Assembly: GCA_013298445.1 (NCBI GenBank)
Contig: JAAFHQ010000322.1
Span: 1-6,884, forward strand
Direction: 5' to 3'
DNA: 6,884 nucleotides
Origin: Chitinophagales bacterium
GTDB lineage: Bacteria; Bacteroidota; Bacteroidia; Chitinophagales; Saprospiraceae
A model generated the notes under the pieces. The model did not search any database. It was not told where the DNA came from and saw only the letters and a program-made list of their open reading frames with translations. A program made the translations under genes and the position numbers. This document shows, one piece after another, positions 6,566-6,884 of the stretch. Positions within the stretch are counted from its first letter, which is position 1, and every line of letters begins with the position of its first letter.

Positions 6566-6884
6566 ATGATTAAAAACATTATCCTCTTGTTGGCCCTGGT
6601 TACAACTGGCTCATTGTGTGCACAACGCACCGTAATCGCGGGCAAATTCCCTTATCAGCGCGATGTCCCTTTTTCTGTAGCCTTTATTTCCAATCAGGTA
6701 GTGTTGATTGATGAATGGGGTAAAGTGGCCGACACCAGCAATGCCCAAGGCTTTTTTTATTTGGAACTCAAGGTAGACAAACCGAGCATCATCCGGTTTA
6801 CGCAGCGTGAAAACGTCGAGTTGTACATCCGCCCCGGAGATAGCTTGTGGATAGAAATGATCAATGGGCGCAATGTTACCTTCG
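6566..6884 (+). CDS. secreted protein, TlpA N-terminal-region-like, 3'-truncated by window edge
   Basis: From ATG at 6566 the frame is open to the window end (106 complete codons). Residues 1-19 form a signal peptide (MIKNIILLLALVTTGSLCA, likely cleavage before Q20; the residues before C18 do not fit a lipobox). The mature part is beta-rich: RTVIAGKFP, FSVAFISNQ, GFFYLELKV, IIRFTQREN, and VELYIRPGDSLWIEM at about 87-101. The YIRPGDSLWI pattern is typical of the N-terminal beta domain of Bacteroidota TlpA/ResA-like thioredoxin-fold lipoproteins and related DUF4369-like proteins, so a thioredoxin domain may follow beyond the edge. This is a guess; no CXXC motif is visible here. It follows the DUF1648 gene after 32 bases in the same direction. 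Confidence 0.8.
   Translation, partial: MIKNIILLLALVTTGSLCAQRTVIAGKFPYQRDVPFSVAFISNQVVLIDEWGKVADTSNAQGFFYLELKVDKPSIIRFTQRENVELYIRPGDSLWIEMINGRNVTF

Overview
The window looks like a chromosomal piece of a Bacteroidota bacterium, probably from the Saprospiria (Haliscomenobacter- or Lewinella-like; the rank below phylum is an inference). The reasons are the aromatic amino acid gene set, two promoters of the Bacteroidota type (TTG, about 20 bases, then TAnnTTTG), weak Shine-Dalgarno signals, and the protein families on the right-hand side.

Left half (1-3900, minus strand): an operon for phenylalanine and tyrosine. In transcription order it is pheA (prephenate dehydratase), a class I/II aminotransferase, tyrA (prephenate dehydrogenase) and a type I-beta DAHP synthase that runs off the left edge. 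The first enzyme of the shikimate pathway and both chorismate branches after prephenate are therefore made from one transcript.

The main finding lies upstream of pheA. On the minus strand there is, in order: a Bacteroidota-type promoter (3894-3864); an 18-codon ORF (3837-3781) encoding MRLNNSFYFFSFYFYGQS, in which 8 of 9 residues from F7 to Y15 are Phe or Tyr; a segment just after its stop codon that can pair with the 5' arm of a terminator; and a perfect 7-bp GC-rich hairpin followed by nine T (3733-3708). This is the full layout of a ribosome-mediated transcription attenuator sensing charged tRNA-Phe and tRNA-Tyr, in front of exactly the genes such a device should control. The aromatic block is an in-frame duplication of five codons.

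The operon also carries 20-bp palindromes of the type cccacgRNtaaaNYcRtggg, arranged as two-hairpin units. One unit sits just before pheA and two tandem units (one decayed) lie between the aminotransferase gene and tyrA. They resemble REP/BIME elements. In the imperfect copies the mismatch always falls so that it is a G-U pair in minus-strand RNA.

Right half (3900-6884): a plus-strand DUF962/Mpo1-like membrane protein gene; a long imperfect hairpin built from a 7-bp repeat that joins its stop codon to that of a convergent minus-strand gene for a secreted CE7/AXE1-type esterase; then, divergent from the esterase, a plus-strand DUF1648 membrane protein with its own promoter, and the start of a secreted protein that resembles the N-terminal region of TlpA-type proteins and is cut by the right edge. 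These genes show no clear functional link to the aromatic operon.
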